This document shows, piece by piece, positions 33,469-42,792 of a stretch of 64,000 nt of DNA (positions are counted from its first letter, which is position 1; each line of letters begins with the position of its first letter). Position numbers and translations under genes: made by a program. This stretch comes from an uncultured Fidelibacterota bacterium. GTDB taxonomy: Bacteria > Fidelibacterota > Marinisomatia > Marinisomatales > Marinisomataceae. Below the pieces are notes generated by a model. That model saw only the letters and a list, made by a program, of their open reading frames with translations. It was not told the DNA's origin and ran no database searches. The DNA lies in the NCBI GenBank assembly GCA_902629855.1, contig CACOSI010000004.1, forward strand, positions 61,045 through 125,044, given 5' to 3'.

Positions 33469-34476
33469 TTATTTATTCTCTTGAGATTCAGCTAAATCTC
33501 TCATGTCGACAACAGAATCATGCTCGTCAACAATTTCTTGACCTAAGATAGTTTCAATTGCATCCTCTAGGGTTATTAATCCTGTTAAGGAATTATCGTT
33601 ATTTACAACAAGTGCCATGTGATCTCTATTTTTAATAAAGAGTTCTAACACTTTGTCTATGGGGTCATTTTCATTAACATGGGGAACATCTTGAGAAATT
33701 TCATGCATTCTAGTGCTAAATTGATCATCAGCCTTTCGATTAATTATTTCGTATCGATTAACCATACCCTGAATAGAGTCCAAATTTGTATCAAAAATTG
33801 GAATTCTTGTAAAATCTAACGTATCGTGCTCTTCAAGCACTTGTCCTACGGTTAAATCCCTATTTAATGCGAAAATAACAGATCTAGGCGTCATAATATC
33901 ACTTACTTTAACATCTTTGAGCTTTAAGGTGTTTTCAATGATATCTGTTTCTTGCTCTTCAAGCACTCCTTCGTCTTCACCCATTTCAGCCATTGCTATA
34001 ACTTCTTCTCTAGTTACAGTCGTTTCATCGTTACCAAAGTTTGAAATGTACTCAGCCAATAAAACAAGTGGATATGTGAAAAATATTAAAATCTCTACAA
34101 CAACTGTTGTATTTCCGATTAAACTCCTCCAATAAACACTACCAAGTGTTTTTGGTATAATTTCTGAAAAAATTAGAATGAGGAGTGTTAAAATCCCAGA
34201 GGCTATGGCTACTGAATTTTCCCCATACAATTCTAAAGTCTGAGCACCAACTCCTGCTGCCCCAAGTGTATGAGCAAAAGTATTTAATGTTAAAATAGCT
34301 GCAAGAGGTCTATTTATATTTTCTTTAAACCTTTCAAGTCGCATACCATGATTACGATTTTGTTTCATTAAAATGGAGGAATATGAACTCGGTGTTGATA
34401 GTATTACTGCCTCAAGCAGTGAACATAAAAAAGATAAGACTAAAGCTAAAAAGAAATATGCTAGTAAAAGTGTCAT
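33469..34476 (-). CDS. CNNM/CorC-type membrane protein with CBS pair
   Basis: 335 residues. CNNM (DUF21) domain with 3-4 membrane helices (about 1-150, including SGILTLLILIFSEIIPKTLG), then two CBS domains (about 190-310) with VSDIMTPRSVIFAL and GLITLEDAIETILGQEI. The CorC_HlyC C-terminal domain is missing, and the protein ends soon after CBS2. Family members are linked to Mg or Co efflux. Confidence 0.88.
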   Translation of the reverse strand: MTLLLAYFFLALVLSFLCSLLEAVILSTPSSYSSILMKQNRNHGMRLERFKENINRPLAAILTLNTFAHTLGAAGVGAQTLELYGENSVAIASGILTLLILIFSEIIPKTLGSVYWRSLIGNTTVVVEILIFFTYPLVLLAEYISNFGNDETTVTREEVIAMAEMGEDEGVLEEQETDIIENTLKLKDVKVSDIMTPRSVIFALNRDLTVGQVLEEHDTLDFTRIPIFDTNLDSIQGMVNRYEIINRKADDQFSTRMHEISQDVPHVNENDPIDKVLELFIKNRDHMALVVNNDNSLTGLITLEDAIETILGQEIVDEHDSVVDMRDLAESQENK

Positions 34477-35175
34477 TTATTTAAATATCCGCCTCGCAAT
34501 TAAATCTAAGATGTAAAAATGTAATAAAGCAAAGATTTCAAAACCTATTATATGATAAGGATCTTGCAAGATAAGAGGATTATTAGCTATGGGAGCTTTT
34601 GCTAAATACATATAATTGGCTCCGTTTCCAATAATAGTATTTATTTGCATAACTATAACAACAATTAGCTGTAGATATACAAAGCTTGTCCACCAAGAGT
34701 TTGGTCTTAATCTAAAGTCATAATATTTCATTAACCAGACGGGAATAATAATCAACATCGCATGACCAACATAGTAATCAAAAATTTTCCAACTGGAAGT
34801 ACCTCCCGTAAATTCAGGGGTTAAAACTGAATGAATAAAACCTACTAATCCAAAAAAATAAAGAAATTCAAAAAGCATTTGCTTTCGATAAAAGACAACT
34901 ATACCTGCTAAAATTCCTGATAAACCACATAAATGTAGAGGTAAATGTGATGCCAAAATATAGTTTTCTGACATAATATAGCCAACTTGAGAAAGTATTT
35001 TGTTACCAAGTTGATAAATACCCATACCATAAATGACCATATCTCGTTGTTTAGAAGATATTTTACTGCCTATAAAAATCATGAAGGGCACAAAAATTAA
35101 TACAAATATGACACCTGTCCACCAAAACTGTCCTCCGACGACTGGAGACCAATGCTCAATTGCAGTTTTATCCAT
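34477..35175 (-). CDS. YwaF family integral membrane protein
   Basis: 232 residues, about six membrane helices, with ASHLPLHLCGLSGILAG and FDYYVGHAMLIIIPVW, the marks of the TIGR02206/YwaF family of unknown function. Starts 11 bases after the VOC gene and its stop lies one base before the CNNM start, so it belongs to a VOC-YwaF-CNNM string. Confidence 0.82.
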   Translation of the reverse strand: MDKTAIEHWSPVVGGQFWWTGVIFVLIFVPFMIFIGSKISSKQRDMVIYGMGIYQLGNKILSQVGYIMSENYILASHLPLHLCGLSGILAGIVVFYRKQMLFEFLYFFGLVGFIHSVLTPEFTGGTSSWKIFDYYVGHAMLIIIPVWLMKYYDFRLRPNSWWTSFVYLQLIVVIVMQINTIIGNGANYMYLAKAPIANNPLILQDPYHIIGFEIFALLHFYILDLIARRIFK

Positions 35176-35186
35176 AAAAATATTCC

Positions 35187-35597
35187 TTATTTTGCAAAAA
35201 TACTTGAATCATCTTTGAAAGCTTTAAATTCTAAAGCATTTCCTGAAGGGTCAAGGAAAAACATTGTAGCTTGCTCGCCCGCTTCTCCTTTAAATCTAAT
35301 CTTGGGCTCAATAATAAAATCAATATTATGAGAAATTAACCTATCTTTTAGCAAATGCCACTGATCCATTGTTAAAATTACACCAAAATGAGATGCAGGC
35401 ACATCATCTCCGTCCACTGAGTTTGTTGAAGGATGATCTGCTTGATCTACTAAATGAGCAACAACTTGATGTCCAAACATATCAAAGTCAATCCAATGTT
35501 CGGAAGATCTACCAACTTGGCAATTTAGCACGTCAATGTAGAAAGATTTTGTTGAAACTAAATCTGTTACAGGAAAGGCTAAATGGAAAGGTCTCAT
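35187..35597 (-). CDS. VOC/glyoxalase family protein
   Basis: 136 residues of the vicinal oxygen chelate fold: FHLAFPVTDLVSTKSFYIDVL (His5), HFGVILT (His) and FLDPSGNALEFKAF (Glu) give the usual metal ligands, so a metal enzyme is likely. It resembles the dioxygenase-like or lyase subgroup rather than glyoxalase I itself. Substrate unknown. Confidence 0.82.
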   Translation of the reverse strand: MRPFHLAFPVTDLVSTKSFYIDVLNCQVGRSSEHWIDFDMFGHQVVAHLVDQADHPSTNSVDGDDVPASHFGVILTMDQWHLLKDRLISHNIDFIIEPKIRFKGEAGEQATMFFLDPSGNALEFKAFKDDSSIFAK

Positions 35598-35699
35598 TAT
35601 TATAATATTAGCAAATTGCTTATATCAATCCAAGAATTATATCATTATTATAATGTTTAAATTAATTATTAAAGTAATACTTTAAGTTATTTTCTTATA

Positions 35700-36452
35700 T
35701 CAAATATTATTAGCAAATAAAATTATATCTTTAACAAAATCATCGTTATATTTATCAGCTGTAATTATATCATTATGTCCACTTCCATAATAAATTTTAT
35801 GCGATGCATTCAGTTTATTAGCAAGATACAAAAAAGCTCTTTTTGGAGTTGTTTTATCTTTACTGCCAAATACTGAAAGAACATTATCGGGTCCGCTAAA
35901 GTGTATACGTTCTAAATGAGAATTCCATATTTTTTTGGAATTAAAATGCTCCATTAAAAATGAACGATTTTCCCTTACTTTATATTTGGATAGCTGTAAC
36001 TGAACATGCTCTGGAGTATCATTTGTAAAAAAAAGAGATCTTGTTAGCCATTTTGGCAATTTTCCACTAAAAAGCATTCTCATACCCATTTTTTTAAAGA
36101 ACTTCGATAAACGATTGATTTGCATTTGCTGCATGGCTTTCATAGCTACCCTTCTAGGGGCAAGGCCTGTATTAACAATAATTAATTTATGAATAGCATC
36201 TCCGAGCTGTTGTGCAACAAAAATAGCAAATAAACCTCCAAGGCTGTGTCCAACCAAGATAATGTTTCTTTCTGGATATTCATTCATGACACTTCTAACT
36301 GATTTTACTGAGGATTCAAATGCATTATCTAATGATGAAAAATCCAAATCAATGAGTGAATAATTAACTGATTTATCTTTTAACTTTGGTGTAATAGTAT
36401 CCCAAAAATGAGAACGAATACCTACTCCATGAAAGAAAATAAAATGATTCAT
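35700..36452 (-). CDS. Alpha/beta hydrolase
   Basis: 250 residues. Nucleophile elbow GHSLGG (Ser70), an early oxyanion HG (FFHGVGIRS), a lid region (about 115-165) and a His in GSGHND near 225. Probably an esterase or lipase-like hydrolase. The ATG lies 8 bases after the tRNA-Leu 3' end, so its mRNA would be nearly leaderless. The 102 bases downstream hold only a weak AT-rich hairpin (35669-35685). Confidence 0.85.
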   Translation of the reverse strand: MNHFIFFHGVGIRSHFWDTITPKLKDKSVNYSLIDLDFSSLDNAFESSVKSVRSVMNEYPERNIILVGHSLGGLFAIFVAQQLGDAIHKLIIVNTGLAPRRVAMKAMQQMQINRLSKFFKKMGMRMLFSGKLPKWLTRSLFFTNDTPEHVQLQLSKYKVRENRSFLMEHFNSKKIWNSHLERIHFSGPDNVLSVFGSKDKTTPKRAFLYLANKLNASHKIYYGSGHNDIITADKYNDDFVKDIILFANNI

Positions 36453-36460
36453 AAGATTTG

Positions 36461-36546
36461 TGCCCGGGGCCGGACTCGAACCGGCACGGAGTGTTATCTC
36501 CGAGGGATTTTAAGTCCCTTGTGTCTACCAATTTCACCACCCGGGC
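36461..36546 (-). tRNA. tRNA-Leu (anticodon TAA)
   Basis: 86-base class II cloverleaf: acceptor GCCCGGG/CCCGGGC, anticodon stem AGGGA/TCCCT with loop CTTAAAA giving TAA, long variable arm, T loop TTCGAGT, discriminator A. CCA not encoded. Lies 12 bases after tRNA-Cys. Confidence 0.95.
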
Positions 36547-36558
36547 AACACAATGTTG

Positions 36559-36632
36559 AGGCGTCGGTCGGATTCGAACCGACGAATAGCGGTTTTGCAA
36601 ACCGATCCCTTAAACCACTTGGGTACGACGCC
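36559..36632 (-). tRNA. tRNA-Cys (anticodon GCA)
   Basis: 74-base cloverleaf: acceptor GGCGTCG/CGACGCC, loop TTGCAAA giving GCA, T arm GTCGG TTCGAAT CCGAC, discriminator T as usual for tRNA-Cys. The first anticodon-stem pair (27-43) is a T-C mismatch. CCA not encoded. Confidence 0.94.
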
Positions 36633-36661
36633 AAAAGTTTATAGCGTCGAAATATAGAGAT

Positions 36662-38002
36662 TTAGAGAGTTAATTCAAAATCATTAACCAAGATACCTGG
36701 ACATACAGTTTCACCAGGATTTCTTCCATCATAAGTTTCAATGACAGGTCTTGCTAAAGTCTCTTTTCCAACACCAATTAAATTCTTTCCAAAAAAATTA
36801 TAGAATGAGTCGTCAAATCGCATTGTCTTGATTGGAGCAACCATTTTTCCATCTTCTACCCAATAACAAGCATATCTTGTTAAGCCTGTAATTCTTCCAC
36901 CAAGAACATCACTCCAATTTAGATAGTGTATATTTGATATATAAATACCAGTTCCTAGCTTTGTCAAACAATCATCTTCTGCTATATCACCAGCTTCCAT
37001 AACAGGCGATCTCATATATTCACCCATTCCCCATGAATTAGCTTCTTCTGCAAAATTAGATGTTACGTTATATTCTAAAGCAGTTTTTGAGTTTACTAAG
37101 GTATTATTCAACTCACCTTCATCAATTATATTTACATCTTGTGAAACTTCCCCTCTTGAATTAAAAGGAGCTGTAGCTTTTGAGGAAAATGATTCATTCA
37201 GAGAAAACAATGGGGATAATTTTTGATTAGAATTTCTCATTTTAAGTAAACAACTTGAACCATTTCTAAATGCTGACTCGCTAACACCATTCCAATTGAA
37301 CATACCAATAAAATCAGCTACAGCATTTGGCTCGAACCAAACTCGGTATTTTCCTGGTTTCAGCTCCATTTTTTCTTTATTTAATAGCTTAAGTTTGTCC
37401 GAAGCATCTTCAAAAGCCTTATCAAATTTATCTTTGTTCCAAAAACTACCTGGAAATAACACCTTTACCATATTTTCTTTTTCATCGATTAATGAAAAAT
37501 CAAAAATAAAAGAATCTTTTTCAAACCAATGATTTGTGCCATCCGAAGTAGAACATGCTCTAAAAATTTTTCCAGAGGTCCAAACTCCAGTTAGATAATC
37601 TTTAGTAATAATACCCATTAAAGCTTCTAAAATTTCATTTCTATCAGGCAGTTTTCCTGATGATACTATCTCAAAAGAATCAAATTTTTCCGGAAAACTT
37701 GTTAAATCATTTTCAGGAATTAATGATAATGGATTTCTTAAAGCGTCAATTTCACTTTTTAAATTATCAACAGAGCTTCCAATATCAGATGATACTGTAG
37801 TAGCTGATTGTAAAGATTTTTTACCAGCATAAAGTGATATTGTTACAGCATAGTCTTCAATAATTCCACTTTGACGTAACTTTGAATCATTAAAACGAAA
37901 ATATTGTGAGTTTTCTCCCTCAAGATAGATTGTTAATTGTTCATTATCTTTTAAAGAGCTGAAAACTTGAGAGCAAATGTTTTGGAATATTTCTTTTTTC
38001 AT
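36662..38002 (-). CDS. pmbA: TldE/PmbA family metalloprotease partner
   Basis: 446 residues. Non-zinc partner of TldD in the TldD/E heterodimer, which trims unfolded or microcin-like peptides. N-terminal region and the C-terminal beta domain typical of PmbA (ending NDFELTL), with the ETYDGRNPGETV block; no HExxxH. Its start overlaps the tldD stop by one base. tRNA-Cys follows 29 bases after its stop. Confidence 0.9.
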   Translation of the reverse strand: MKKEIFQNICSQVFSSLKDNEQLTIYLEGENSQYFRFNDSKLRQSGIIEDYAVTISLYAGKKSLQSATTVSSDIGSSVDNLKSEIDALRNPLSLIPENDLTSFPEKFDSFEIVSSGKLPDRNEILEALMGIITKDYLTGVWTSGKIFRACSTSDGTNHWFEKDSFIFDFSLIDEKENMVKVLFPGSFWNKDKFDKAFEDASDKLKLLNKEKMELKPGKYRVWFEPNAVADFIGMFNWNGVSESAFRNGSSCLLKMRNSNQKLSPLFSLNESFSSKATAPFNSRGEVSQDVNIIDEGELNNTLVNSKTALEYNVTSNFAEEANSWGMGEYMRSPVMEAGDIAEDDCLTKLGTGIYISNIHYLNWSDVLGGRITGLTRYACYWVEDGKMVAPIKTMRFDDSFYNFFGKNLIGVGKETLARPVIETYDGRNPGETVCPGILVNDFELTL

Positions 38003-39438
38003 TATGCTCCTCCAAATACCTGCACTTTATCAAATTTACATAATGGAGATGCGTGGCCTACTCTTTCAACTTGATTTGGCTCTCCTTTACCACAATTTGG
38101 AGTACCAAAAACTTCATAAGTATCCTCATTTCCTGTCATCGACAGACTTCTCCAAAAAGGATTGGTAATCCCTCTGTAATTAGGATTTTTAACAACTTTA
38201 GTTAATTCTCCATTTTCAATGAGTTTTGCATATTCACACCCAAATTGAAATTTATTTCTATAGTCATCTATTGACCACGAACGATTACTTTCCATATATA
38301 CTCCGCGCTCGATACTTCCAATAATTTCATCTTTAGTAGAATTTCCTGGCTCTAAATTAATATTTGCCATTCGGTCAATTGGTATTCTATTCCAAGATGA
38401 AGCTCTAAGATTTGATACGCCATCAATACCAGAACGTATTTGACTTTCAATACCTCCAAGACCTCTTAGAAGAACTCCATCTTTAATAAGATACTCTTTT
38501 GATGCTGGCATTCCCCCATCGTCATAATTATAGGAAGCTAATTGATTGTCAACAGTTGGATCAAAAACGATATTCATCAATTCAGAACCATACCTTAATG
38601 AACCAAAATCTTCAAGATTAACGAAGCTTGATCCAGCAAAATTTCTTTCATCTCCTAAAATTCTATCAAGCTCAAGAGGATGACCGACACTCTCGTGAAT
38701 TTGCAGCATCATCTGATCCGGAGCAAGCACCAAGTCGCATACTTCTGTTGGACATTGATCTGCTTCTAAAAGTTCAATTGCTTGAGAAGAAATTTGCTTA
38801 GCTTCAGTTTCAATATCATAGGCTTCAATAAATTCAGCACCAGCCTGAAAACAATGCCCTCGCATACCATGGTTACTTCTTGTCTGAGAGTCATTATTAT
38901 CTTGAGCTGTTGAAGATAGTTCTACTAAAACTATATCCATTTTTTGGTCTATATCTGCACCATTAGTACTGATAATTCTAGTGTTACGTTCTATTAACTC
39001 TACTGTAGCAGCTGCATGAATAATTCGTTTATCAAATTCCATCATATTTTTTGAACCTAAAAATACAAGATCTTTTATATCACTTACTGTCAAGTTGCTT
39101 AAAGGCGACTTAAGCTTGGTTTTGTACGAACCTTCATATCCTTTCCTTACTTGATCATGATCAAACTTAAAAATTGAAAATTTTGAGGCTAACTCAGCAT
39201 TCTTTACTGCTTCATCAATACAACTAAGAATATGATTTTCATCTAAAAATGGTGTAGCATAATATGAAAATTGACCATTGACCATTACATCAATCATTAC
39301 ACCTCTAGTTGTATTACGCTGAACGTTATCTAGAGAAAATTTTTTAGTGGAAAGAATGTTTTGTTTTTCTTCAACATATCGAAGGCCAACCCACTCTGCT
39401 TTACTGTTTACTTTTGATAATATTTTCTTAAAATTCAT
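38002..39438 (-). CDS. tldD: TldD zinc metalloprotease
   Basis: Catalytic subunit of the TldD/E protease. 478 residues with the zinc site HESVGH (His248, Glu249, His253) and the following ELDRILGDE; ends with a Cys- and Gly-rich strand (GTPNCGKGEP). Length is normal. First gene of tldD-pmbA, divergent from hsp20 across 152 bases. Confidence 0.93.
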   Translation of the reverse strand: MNFKKILSKVNSKAEWVGLRYVEEKQNILSTKKFSLDNVQRNTTRGVMIDVMVNGQFSYYATPFLDENHILSCIDEAVKNAELASKFSIFKFDHDQVRKGYEGSYKTKLKSPLSNLTVSDIKDLVFLGSKNMMEFDKRIIHAAATVELIERNTRIISTNGADIDQKMDIVLVELSSTAQDNNDSQTRSNHGMRGHCFQAGAEFIEAYDIETEAKQISSQAIELLEADQCPTEVCDLVLAPDQMMLQIHESVGHPLELDRILGDERNFAGSSFVNLEDFGSLRYGSELMNIVFDPTVDNQLASYNYDDGGMPASKEYLIKDGVLLRGLGGIESQIRSGIDGVSNLRASSWNRIPIDRMANINLEPGNSTKDEIIGSIERGVYMESNRSWSIDDYRNKFQFGCEYAKLIENGELTKVVKNPNYRGITNPFWRSLSMTGNEDTYEVFGTPNCGKGEPNQVERVGHASPLCKFDKVQVFGGA

Positions 39439-39532
39439 TTTTTATGTCAAAAATTCATACAATTTTAGCACAATTTGAAAAAATGGCAATGCTTTAAATT
39501 AATTTATGCCAAACTTGCATATCATTTCAAAC

Positions 39533-39548
39533 TGGCACTCCATTTGCA
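39533..39548 (+). promoter_or_regulatory. Possible sigma-54 promoter of hsp20
   Basis: TGGCAC-N5-TTGCA, an exact match to the -24/-12 consensus with the GG and GC 10 bases apart. The predicted start near 39558 would leave about 33 bases before the hsp20 ATG, preceded by GGAG. A separate TATAAT (39551-39556) sits just after, without a good -35, so a sigma-70 promoter is an alternative. Confidence 0.45.
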
Positions 39549-39590
39549 AGTATAATAGTGTAAATATTAACCTATTGAACGGAGAATAAA

Positions 39591-40001
39591 ATGAGTTTAA
39601 TAAAATGGAAACCATTAAACAATGAAATTGATACATTTGATAATATTATTGACCAATTTTTCAATGATTTATCAATAGATCCTCGATTCTCATTAATGAA
39701 TACGAATTCTGTTTCAAATTATTACAATGAAAATGAAAAAGAATATTATTTGACTATGGATGTTCCTGGAATGTCCAAAAACGATATTGAAGTAACATTC
39801 GATAACAATCGTTTAAAAATTTCAGGACAAAGAAAGTCTGATAAATATGATTCGTATGAATATGGTAGAATGGAAAGAACTTTTAATGTACCAAGCAATG
39901 TAGAAACAGCTAAAATATCTGCAAAGATTGATAATGGAGTATTAAAAGTTCTACTTCCAAAGGCTAAATCATCACTCGGTAGAAAAATTTCTATAAAATA
40001 A
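39591..40001 (+). CDS. Small heat shock protein (Hsp20 / alpha-crystallin)
   Basis: 136 residues, ATP-independent holdase. The alpha-crystallin domain occupies about 42-130: EYYLTMDVPGMSKNDIEVTF, RLKISGQRK, RTFNVPSNVETAKI and GVLKVLLPKA; the C-terminal IXI motif is ISIK-like. GGAG lies 7 bases before the ATG. Followed by a strong terminator. A sigma-54-like promoter precedes it. Confidence 0.93.
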   Translation: MSLIKWKPLNNEIDTFDNIIDQFFNDLSIDPRFSLMNTNSVSNYYNENEKEYYLTMDVPGMSKNDIEVTFDNNRLKISGQRKSDKYDSYEYGRMERTFNVPSNVETAKISAKIDNGVLKVLLPKAKSSLGRKISIK

Positions 40002-40023
40002 TTCTTTCCGATTGAAAAAAAAG

Positions 40024-40040
40024 AGGGGCTTTTCGCCCCT
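40024..40040 (+). terminator. Intrinsic terminator after hsp20
   Basis: Stem AGGGGC/GCCCCT with a TTTTC loop, followed by a run of nine T (40040-40048). The next gene starts only 12 bases after this run. Confidence 0.9.
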
Positions 40041-40059
40041 TTTTTTTTAATATCTATGC

Positions 40060-41016
40060 ATGATTTATAATGACATTCTTGAAACAATCGGATCTACTCC
40101 TGTTGTAAAATTAAATTCTATTGGTAAGGAACTTGACTGTAATCTCTATGCAAAAATAGAAATGGTTAATCCTGGAGGATCTGTAAAAGACAGAACTGCA
40201 TTCAGAATGATAGATCATGCCGAAAAAGAAGGTCGTATAAAGCCAGGAGATACTCTTATTGAAGCAACATCCGGTAATACTGGGATTGGACTTGCCCTCG
40301 CCTCTGCTGTGAGAGGATATAAACTAATTATTTGTATGCCTGAAAAGATGAGTATGGAAAAAGAATTAACTATAAATGCTTTAGGTGCAAAAATAATTCG
40401 TACACCAACTGAGGCATCGCACGATGATCCAAAAAGTAATTTTGGAGTTGCTAAAAAATTAAATAAAGAGATTCCTAATAGTCATATTTTAGATCAATGG
40501 ACTAATTGTTGTAATCCTGATGCTCATTACTTTGATACTGCTCAAGAAATCTTAAATGACTTTGGAACTAATTTACATATGGTGGTTATGGGCGTTGGCA
40601 CAGGTGGAACTGCTACTGGAGTTGGAAAAAGATTGAAAGAAGAAATTGAAGGTATAAAAATTATTGGTGCAGATCCTTATGGATCAATTCTTGGCGGTGA
40701 AGACGAATATAATGGGCAGCCATATAAAGTTGAAGGAATCGGTTATGATTTTATACCCAAAACCTGTGAACATGAATATATCGATGATTTTGTCAAAGTT
40801 AATGATAAAGAGGCATTTAATACTGCAAGGGCTCTTATACGTGAAGAAGGACTATTGATTGGGGGTTCATGTGGCTCAGCCATGTTTGCGGCCTTAAAAG
40901 CAGCAAAATCGCTCAAAAAAGGACAAAATTGTTTAGTAATACTACCCGATAGTATAAGAAATTATATGAGAAAGTTTCTTTCAGACGATTGGATGAAAGA
41001 AAATGAACTTTTTTAA
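40060..41016 (+). CDS. Cystathionine beta-synthase-like PLP enzyme (catalytic core only)
   Basis: 318 residues of the fold-type II PLP family. PLP Lys43 in [18 protein letters not shown], and [12 protein letters not shown]. The C-terminal part ([34 protein letters not shown]) is much closer to cystathionine beta-synthase than to CysK, but there is no CBS-domain pair and no heme domain, so it may be constitutively active or act as cysteine synthase. No ribosome site and no room for a promoter after the hsp20 terminator. Convergent with uvrC, overlapping by 4 bases. Confidence 0.88.
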   Translation: MIYNDILETIGSTPVVKLNSIGKELDCNLYAKIEMVNPGGSVKDRTAFRMIDHAEKEGRIKPGDTLIEATSGNTGIGLALASAVRGYKLIICMPEKMSMEKELTINALGAKIIRTPTEASHDDPKSNFGVAKKLNKEIPNSHILDQWTNCCNPDAHYFDTAQEILNDFGTNLHMVVMGVGTGGTATGVGKRLKEEIEGIKIIGADPYGSILGGEDEYNGQPYKVEGIGYDFIPKTCEHEYIDDFVKVNDKEAFNTARALIREEGLLIGGSCGSAMFAALKAAKSLKKGQNCLVILPDSIRNYMRKFLSDDWMKENELF

Positions 41017-42791
41017 ACTATTTTTTTTATAGCTTGGGCTATTTTAATACTTACACCTAGCTTATATGCCAATGCCTTATCTGATAACTCTTTCATTTCT
41101 GATGTTTTATTAAATCTTTTGTAGATTTTCTCAACAGTCTTTTTACCAACTCTTGGAATATCTTCAAACTTAGATTTTGCAATACCTTTAGTACGCTTTT
41201 GTCTTTGGAAAGTTATTGCAAATCTATGCGCTTCATCTCGTAATTGTTTCAAAATATTAAGTGCAGGCGAGTTTTTAGCAATTCTTAAAGATTCTTTTTG
41301 TCCAGGTAAAAATAATTCTTCTAGTCTTTTAGCTAGAGCTACAATTGGCAGCTTTAATCTTAAATTTTTTAATGAATCTAATGCTGATGATAACTGCCCT
41401 TTTCCTCCATCAATTAATATTAAATCAGGTAATTGATTACCTTCATTTAACTGTCTTTTATATCTTCGAAAAACCACTTCTCTCATTGATTCAAAATCAT
41501 CAATTTGACCAACTTTAATATTAAATTTTCTATAAGCGCTTTTTAGTGGTCTTCCGTCCTTGAATACAACCATTGAAGCAACTGTATTAGTTCCTCCTAA
41601 ATGAGATATATCAAATGCTTCAATTAATCTTGGTGGATTTTTTAGGTTTAAGATATCTTTTAATTCATTAAGAAGTTTTGGTATGTAATCTTTTCTTTTC
41701 TCAATATTTAATAACCATTCATTGAGTAAAAGTTTAGCATTTCTATTAGCAAGTTTTAACTCTTGATGCTTTACTGCTCTTTGAGGAACAGAAAATTTAA
41801 CTTTCCTTCCTGCTTTTTCGCTCAACCAAAGCTCAAGCTCTTCTTTTTCTTCAGGTATTTCAGGAAAATAAATATTATTAGGGATATAGGCAGCATTCAT
41901 ATAGAAGTTGATAACAATTGTTCTCAGAATCTTATCCAAACTCTCATCTGAGTCTAAAGAAATTTTTTCTCTGCTAATTATTCTTCCTTCTCTTATTCTT
42001 AAAATGACAACAACAAAATGTTTATCTTTGTTTTGATAACCAATAACATCTCTATTAGTGAAATCAGCTTCCAGCTTTCTTTGGCCAGTTTTAAATGAGC
42101 TAATAGCCTTTATTTGATCTCTTACTCTAGCTGAATCCTCATACATCATTTTTGAAGTATAATAATCCATTTGTTTAGAAAGTTTTTTTTCAACAGAAGC
42201 TGTGTCACCCTTTAAAAAAGAAACCATATCTCCTATCATATCATGATATTCATTCTCTGTTATTGTACGTATACCTAATCCATTTTTTAATACCAATGGT
42301 CTATTTGTTTTTTCATCAATTTCATTTAATTCGATATAACAATTTCTTATTGGAAAGGCTCTGTATAAAACGTCAACTAATCTTCTCATTGACTTAACAT
42401 CAGTATATGGACCAAAATATTTTGATTTATCGTTAAATATTTTCCTTGTTATAAATACCTTAGGGAACTTTTCATTGGTAATTTTTAAGTATGGAAAAGA
42501 CTTATCATCTTTAAGCTGAACATTATACTTGGGCTTGAATTTTTTTATCAATGTTGCTTCAGTGATAAAAGCATCTGCCTCATCCTGACAAACAATCCAC
42601 TCAAAATCATTTATTCTTTTTAAAAGCGATTGATCTTTTGGCGATCTGTAGGTTTTTTTTTGAAAATATGATTTTACACGATTTCTGAGGTCTTTTGCTT
42701 TACCAATATAAATAATTTTACCTTTTTCATCTTTAAACTGATAAATACCAGGTTGTTTTGGTAAACCAATAATTTTGGACTGTAAGCTGAT
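41013..42791 (-). CDS. uvrC: Excinuclease ABC subunit C, apparent ATC start
   Basis: Dual-incision nuclease of nucleotide excision repair. 592 residues if it starts at ATC 42791. GIY-YIG domain: [20 protein letters not shown] (14-33, Gly15/Ile16/Tyr17, Tyr28/Ile29/Gly30), a UVR motif, the RNase H-like domain (LIDGGKGQL) and C-terminal HhH repeats. Between the nearest upstream in-frame stop and codon 81 there is no ATG, GTG or TTG; the first TTG (42551) would delete the GIY-YIG domain. GGAGGT at 42798-42803 sits 6 bases before the ATC. trkH ends one base before it. Confidence 0.93.
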   Translation of the reverse strand: MSLQSKIIGLPKQPGIYQFKDEKGKIIYIGKAKDLRNRVKSYFQKKTYRSPKDQSLLKRINDFEWIVCQDEADAFITEATLIKKFKPKYNVQLKDDKSFPYLKITNEKFPKVFITRKIFNDKSKYFGPYTDVKSMRRLVDVLYRAFPIRNCYIELNEIDEKTNRPLVLKNGLGIRTITENEYHDMIGDMVSFLKGDTASVEKKLSKQMDYYTSKMMYEDSARVRDQIKAISSFKTGQRKLEADFTNRDVIGYQNKDKHFVVVILRIREGRIISREKISLDSDESLDKILRTIVINFYMNAAYIPNNIYFPEIPEEKEELELWLSEKAGRKVKFSVPQRAVKHQELKLANRNAKLLLNEWLLNIEKRKDYIPKLLNELKDILNLKNPPRLIEAFDISHLGGTNTVASMVVFKDGRPLKSAYRKFNIKVGQIDDFESMREVVFRRYKRQLNEGNQLPDLILIDGGKGQLSSALDSLKNLRLKLPIVALAKRLEELFLPGQKESLRIAKNSPALNILKQLRDEAHRFAITFQRQKRTKGIAKSKFEDIPRVGKKTVEKIYKRFNKTSEMKELSDKALAYKLGVSIKIAQAIKKIV

Positions 42792-42792
42792 G

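Noticed and set aside
35669-35685. AT-only hairpin TTAAAGT/ACTTTAA after the hydrolase gene
   Set aside because: Only A-T rich stem with a 3-base loop and no T run; too weak to call as a terminator.
42551-42553. TTG as the uvrC start
   Set aside because: Would remove the whole GIY-YIG domain, which is intact in the same frame upstream.
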